Assembly: GCA_937897495.1 (NCBI GenBank)
Contig: CALCBL010000550.1
Span: 1-12,762 of the forward strand
DNA: 12,762 nucleotides
Source: an uncultured Burkholderiales bacterium
GTDB taxonomy: Bacteria; Pseudomonadota; Gammaproteobacteria; Burkholderiales; Burkholderiaceae_C
Direction of reading: 5' to 3'
The number at the start of each line of letters is the position of its first letter. Position 1 is the first letter of the stretch. Made by a program: the position numbers and the translations under genes. The notes below the pieces were generated by a model. The model saw nothing but the letters and a program-made list of their open reading frames with translations. It ran no database searches and was not told where the DNA came from. Of this stretch, positions 10,241 to 12,762 are shown one piece after another.

Positions 10241-10253
10241 CACACTGAGCGAA

Positions 10254-10273
10254 GTGCCTGGCTAGCCTGGCAC
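10254..10273 (-). other. Perfectly symmetric hairpin just after rplA
   Basis: GTGCC-A-GGCTAGCC-A-GGCAC is an inverted repeat with a single A-A mismatch, starting 21 bases after the rplA stop. There is no T tract after it, so it is not a standard terminator. It may be a processing site or the first stem of the rplJ leader. Confidence 0.45.
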
Positions 10274-10294
10274 TCCCCTCGGTTTTCTTAACGA

Positions 10295-10990
10295 TCAAGC
10301 CGCGATGGTTTGTGTGTCGACGCGAACGCCCACACCCATGGTTGAAGACAAAGCCACTTTGCGCAGGTAAACACCTTTGCTGGTTTGGGGCTTGGCTTTG
10401 ACCAAGGCATCTACCAATGCTGCCAAGTTGCCTTGCAACTTTTCGACATCAAATGAACGCAGGCCAATGGCGCCGTGCACGATACCGGCTTTGTCAACGC
10501 GGAACTGAACTTGACCGGCTTTGGCGTTTTTAACAGCGGTAGCCACGTCAGCAGTCACGGTGCCGACTTTGGGGTTAGGCATCAGGCCACGTGGGCCCAA
10601 GATTTGACCCAAAGTACCCACAACGCGCATGGCGTCAGGGGCGGCAATGACCACGTCGAAAGGCATGTCACCGGCTTTGACTTGTGCAGCCAAATCGTCC
10701 ATGCCCACGATGTCTGCACCGGCAGCGCGGGCTTCGTCAGCCTTGGCACCTTGCGCAAACACAGCAACGCGTTTTGTTTTACCCGTGCCGTTAGGCAAGA
10801 CCACGGCGCCACGCACCACTTGGTCAGATTTCTTGGCATCGATACCGAGTTGAACGGCCACGTCGATGGATTCATCGAACTTAGCAGTGGCGCACTCTTT
10901 GACCAAGGCCAAAGCGTCGGCTACAGCGTACAACTTGTTGGCATCCACTTTGCCAGCATGTGCTTTTTGTTTTTTAGTTAACTTGGACAT
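10295..10990 (-). CDS. rplA: 50S ribosomal protein L1
   Basis: L1 binds helices 76-78 of 23S rRNA at the mobile L1 stalk near the E site and, in E. coli, represses its own operon by binding the rplK leader. It has 231 residues, a normal length. The signature [15 protein letters not shown] is at 131-145 within the domain II/I junction, and the C-terminal block with [20 protein letters not shown] (205-224) completes the RNA-binding domain. ATG at 10990 follows the rplK stop codon with no gap (TAAATG). GGAGGG inside the end of rplK provides the ribosome-binding site, so rplK and rplA are probably translationally coupled. The sequence shows nothing unusual. Confidence 0.97.
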   Translation of the reverse strand: MSKLTKKQKAHAGKVDANKLYAVADALALVKECATAKFDESIDVAVQLGIDAKKSDQVVRGAVVLPNGTGKTKRVAVFAQGAKADEARAAGADIVGMDDLAAQVKAGDMPFDVVIAAPDAMRVVGTLGQILGPRGLMPNPKVGTVTADVATAVKNAKAGQVQFRVDKAGIVHGAIGLRSFDVEKLQGNLAALVDALVKAKPQTSKGVYLRKVALSSTMGVGVRVDTQTIAA

Positions 10991-11422
10991 TTACACGCCC
11001 TCCACAGTCACGCCCATTGAGCGAGCAGATCCGGCGATGATGCGGACAGCAGCGTCCAAATCAGCGGCATTCAAATCTTTCATTTTTGCTTTTGCAATGT
11101 CCTCGAGCTGAGCGCGAGTGATCTTGCCAACTTTGTCAGCGTGTGGACGGGGTGAACCCTTGTCCAACTTGATGGCCTTCTTGATCAAGGTGGTCGCTGG
11201 AGGCGTCTTGATAATAAAGGTGAAGCTCTTGTCAGCAAAAGCGGTAATGACCACAGGCAAAGGCAGACCTGGCTCAACACCTTGGGTCTGGGCGTTGAAC
11301 GCCTTGCAGAATTCCATGATGTTCAAACCACGTTGACCCAATGCCGGGCCGATAGGGGGTGATGGGTTGGCCTTGCCAGCTGGTACTTGCAGCTTAACGA
11401 AGCCGACGATTTTTTTCGCCAT
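10991..11422 (-). CDS. rplK: 50S ribosomal protein L11
   Basis: L11 binds the GTPase-associated region of 23S rRNA and helps elongation and release factors and, in many bacteria, RelA. It has 143 residues. The N-terminal domain carries the conserved proline-rich [13 protein letters not shown] (20-32), which includes the thiostrepton-contact region. The C-terminal RNA-binding domain ends with [12 protein letters not shown] (131-142). ATG at 11422 has AGGAG seven bases upstream. The gene lies 111 bases after nusG and directly abuts rplA. In E. coli this is the first gene of the L11 operon and the site where L1 represses; the hairpins in the spacer here could serve that purpose. Confidence 0.97.
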   Translation of the reverse strand: MAKKIVGFVKLQVPAGKANPSPPIGPALGQRGLNIMEFCKAFNAQTQGVEPGLPLPVVITAFADKSFTFIIKTPPATTLIKKAIKLDKGSPRPHADKVGKITRAQLEDIAKAKMKDLNAADLDAAVRIIAGSARSMGVTVEGV

Positions 11423-11446
11423 GTTTAACTCCTAGTGGGTGCAAAC

Positions 11447-11525
11447 GCTTGATGGTTTAGGTCAAGCTCCCCTGATTAACGACTCTTCTTTTTTCAAACT
11501 TCTCTTGCGGAGTCGGGTCGCAAGA
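11447..11525 (-). promoter_or_regulatory. rplK leader with two hairpins, candidate L1-binding region
   Basis: The nusG-rplK spacer holds two stem-loops on the minus strand: TCTTGCG/CGCAAGA (11503-11525, 7 bp, 9-base loop) soon after nusG, and GCTTGA/TCAAGC (11447-11467, 6 bp, loop CCTAAACCA) near the rplK ribosome-binding site. Neither has a T tract. The second one sits where L1 represses rplK in E. coli. TTGACC at the 5' arm of the second hairpin looks like a -35 box, but I find no matching -10 box at proper spacing, so I do not call a promoter. Confidence 0.42.
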
Positions 11526-11533
11526 AAAGATGT

Positions 11534-12115
11534 TTAAGTTTTTTCGACTTGACCAAACTCAAGCTCTACGGGTGTAGACCTACCAAAAATGGTAACCGCC
11601 ACACGCATTTTGTTTTTCTCGTAATTGACTTCTTCGACTGTGCCGTTGAAGTCCGTGAACGGGCCTTCTTTGACGCGCACATATTCGCCCACTTCAAACT
11701 CCACCTTGTGGCGGGGCTTTTCAGTGCCTTCTTGCATTTGATTGACGATCTTGCGAACGTCTTCTTCTGAAATAGGTGCTGGACGGTTTTTGGCACCACC
11801 CACAAAGCCAGTGACTTTGTTGGTGTGCTTGACCAAATGCCATGTGAGATCGTCCATGACCATCTCAACCAACACGTAGCCAGGGAAAAACTTGCGCTCA
11901 GTGGTGCGCCTTTGGCCATTCTTCATCTCAACCACTTCTTCAGTGGGAACCAGAATGCGACCAAATTTGCTTTGCATTTCTGCACGCTGAATGCGCTCAA
12001 TGATGTTGCGCTCAACCGCTTTTTCCATGCCCGAATAAGCATGGACCACGTACCACTTCAAATCGGGGTTGGTCGATTCGCCAGCTTTAGGCGCGTTGTC
12101 AACAGCATCAGTCAT
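11534..12115 (-). CDS. nusG: Transcription elongation and antitermination factor NusG
   Basis: NusG binds RNA polymerase through its N-terminal domain and contacts Rho or ribosomal protein S10 through its C-terminal KOW domain. It has 193 residues. The NGN domain runs from about 20 to 125 and includes [19 protein letters not shown] and [10 protein letters not shown]. The KOW domain (about 140-190) contains [16 protein letters not shown] and the terminal [10 protein letters not shown]. The start at 12115 is chosen although the frame extends to 12178: it gives the usual N-terminus MTDAVDN, and it overlaps the secE stop codon by one base (TAATG), the typical coupled arrangement. The upstream GGGGTGG lies within the last secE codons and is a modest ribosome-binding site. 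Confidence 0.96.
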   Translation of the reverse strand: MTDAVDNAPKAGESTNPDLKWYVVHAYSGMEKAVERNIIERIQRAEMQSKFGRILVPTEEVVEMKNGQRRTTERKFFPGYVLVEMVMDDLTWHLVKHTNKVTGFVGGAKNRPAPISEEDVRKIVNQMQEGTEKPRHKVEFEVGEYVRVKEGPFTDFNGTVEEVNYEKNKMRVAVTIFGRSTPVELEFGQVEKT

Positions 12116-12498
12116 TATTTTTTCCACCCCAAGATCAGATCGTAGAAAACCCACTCGAGCGTTTTGTCGGTGAGCCACAAGAACAGGGCCATGACCACCA
12201 CGAACACAAAAACATAGGCCGTGATTTGCATGGCTTCTTTGCGCTCAGGCCACACAACTTTCTTGACTTCACGCACGGCTTCTTGACCGAAGGCCACAAA
12301 CTGCTTGCCTGTATCTGAGATCAGAAAGACCACCACAGCCAAAACCAAGCCAGCAATCAATGCACCCCATTGGGCCAAAGCACCTTGCTTAGAAAGCATG
12401 TAGAAAGCGGCCAAGGACGCGACCACCAAAGCAATGGCCAAGCCAAGCTTTAGCTTGTCAGCAGTGGAACCTACGGTTTGAACTTCAGAACTTGCCAT
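12115..12498 (-). CDS. secE: Preprotein translocase subunit SecE
   Basis: SecE is an essential inner-membrane subunit of the SecYEG protein-export channel that clamps SecY. It has 127 residues with three predicted membrane helices, at about 16-35, 43-61 and 92-110, as in E. coli and other proteobacteria rather than the one-helix form. The conserved amphipathic segment [14 protein letters not shown] (76-89) lies just before the last helix and is the hallmark of the family. ATG at 12498 has no strong ribosome-binding site; AAGG lies rather far upstream. The gene overlaps nusG by one base, so expression of the two is likely linked. Confidence 0.96.
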   Translation of the reverse strand: MASSEVQTVGSTADKLKLGLAIALVVASLAAFYMLSKQGALAQWGALIAGLVLAVVVFLISDTGKQFVAFGQEAVREVKKVVWPERKEAMQITAYVFVFVVVMALFLWLTDKTLEWVFYDLILGWKK

Positions 12499-12519
12499 AT
12501 TGGCTTACAGACCTTTTTA

Positions 12520-12589
12520 GGCTCTTTCGAGCCCTACAAAAATTACCTTGTCTTTTAGACGCCGAAGCCCGCCAGGTGATGGCGGGCTT
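12520..12589 (-). other. secE leader hairpins between tRNA-Trp and secE
   Basis: Two stems are visible. At 12565-12589 a perfect 9-bp stem AAGCCCGCC/GGCGGGCTT has a 7-base loop. On the minus strand it is followed by CGGCGTC and not by a T tract; on the plus strand it is followed by GTTTTG. At 12520-12533 GGCTC/GAGCC (5 bp) closes a GAAA tetraloop in the minus-strand RNA, about 21 bases before the secE start. The larger hairpin may protect the 3' end or guide processing of the tuf-tRNA transcript, or act as a weak terminator; the direction is uncertain. I see no clear promoter for secE here. Confidence 0.5.
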
Positions 12590-12610
12590 GTTTTGCTCAC
12601 CCTTATCAGG

Positions 12611-12686
12611 TGGCAGGGGCAGTAGGAATCGAACCTACAACCTTCGGTTTTGGAGACCGACGCTCTGCCAATTGAGCTATACCCCT
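12611..12686 (-). tRNA. trnW: tRNA-Trp (anticodon CCA)
   Basis: The 76-base minus-strand sequence folds as a complete cloverleaf. The acceptor stem AGGGGTA/TGCCCCT has one T-G pair; the D arm is GCTC/GAGC, the anticodon arm TCGGT/ACCGA with loop CTCCAAA, and the T arm GTAGG/CCTAC with TTCGATT. The discriminator base is G, and the 3' CCA is encoded (12611-12613). The anticodon CCA at 12651-12653 reads UGG. It lies 23 bases after tuf, as is usual in betaproteobacteria, and is probably cut from a tuf transcript. Confidence 0.97.
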
Positions 12687-12709
12687 TCAGCGTTTTTTAA
12701 AGACGCAAA

Positions 12710-12762
12710 TTAAGCGAGGATTTTGGCAACAACGCCAGCGCCCACAGTGCGGCCGCCTTCGC
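12710..12762 (-). CDS. tuf: Elongation factor Tu, 3' end only
   Basis: The last 16 codons and stop of an EF-Tu gene run in from the right edge; they read EGGRTVGAGVVAKILA, the invariant C-terminal strand of domain III of bacterial EF-Tu. EF-Tu delivers aminoacyl-tRNA to the ribosome. Which of the usual two tuf copies this is cannot be told, although position next to trnW and secE matches the copy upstream of the secE-nusG genes in other betaproteobacteria. Confidence 0.93.
   Translation of the reverse strand, partial: EGGRTVGAGVVAKILA

Noticed and set aside
10036..10245. A 69-codon open frame (GTG start) on the minus strand covering the whole rplJ leader and overlapping the rplJ start
   Set aside because: It lies over the conserved L10 leader RNA, has no good ribosome-binding site, and its codons follow the RNA stems; the open frame is best explained by chance.
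11423..11480. TTGACC as a -35 box for an rplK promoter
   Set aside because: No acceptable -10 box at 16-18 bases; the motif also belongs to a hairpin arm.
12116..12178. A 21-codon N-terminal extension of nusG inside secE
   Set aside because: The standard start at 12115 gives the usual NusG N-terminus and the common TAATG junction.
1..12762. Insertion sequences, prophage, CRISPR or a defence island
   Set aside because: Apart from the rpoC duplication and short hairpins there are no repeats, no transposase or integrase genes, and gene order is that of a housekeeping operon.

Overview
The window is a classic bacterial information-processing locus, read entirely from the minus strand. From high to low coordinates the order is: the 3' end of tuf (EF-Tu), tRNA-Trp, secE, nusG, rplK, rplA, rplJ, rplL, rpoB, rpoC, a strong intrinsic terminator, and the 5' part of a LemA-like membrane protein gene that runs off the left edge. 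I see no plus-strand gene, mobile element or CRISPR array. The tuf-trnW-secE-nusG order, the three-helix SecE, and the sequences of L10, RpoB and RpoC all point to a betaproteobacterium. Family Comamonadaceae is most likely, perhaps a freshwater lineage such as Limnohabitans or Rhodoferax; this is inferred from remembered protein sequences, not from a search.

Layout: tuf and trnW (12611-12762) are followed by about 110 bases with hairpins. secE and nusG share one base (TAATG), and rplK and rplA abut exactly (TAAATG), so both pairs are probably translationally coupled. The rplA-rplJ gap (248 bases) holds a recognisable L10 autoregulatory leader and an rplJ gene that starts with TTG. The rplL-rpoB gap (250 bases) holds five stem-loops, as expected of the place where ribosomal protein and RNA polymerase expression are separated. 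rpoB and rpoC are 32 bases apart, and rpoC ends at a textbook terminator. No stretch of more than 300 bases lacks a gene.

How the genes work together: EF-Tu, L11, L1, L10 and L7/L12 make up or serve the ribosomal stalks and GTPase-associated region. RpoB and RpoC form the RNA polymerase active centre. NusG links polymerase to the ribosome or Rho, and SecE is part of the protein export channel.

The one truly unusual feature is in rpoC. A 42-bp in-frame tandem duplication (3909-3992) repeats the 14-residue beta-prime lid, [14 protein letters not shown], so the encoded polymerase would carry two lids in a row. The two DNA copies differ at five third-codon positions, all silent, while the peptides are identical. 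This is either an older duplication held by selection or a joining of two strain haplotypes during assembly; reads spanning the site would decide.
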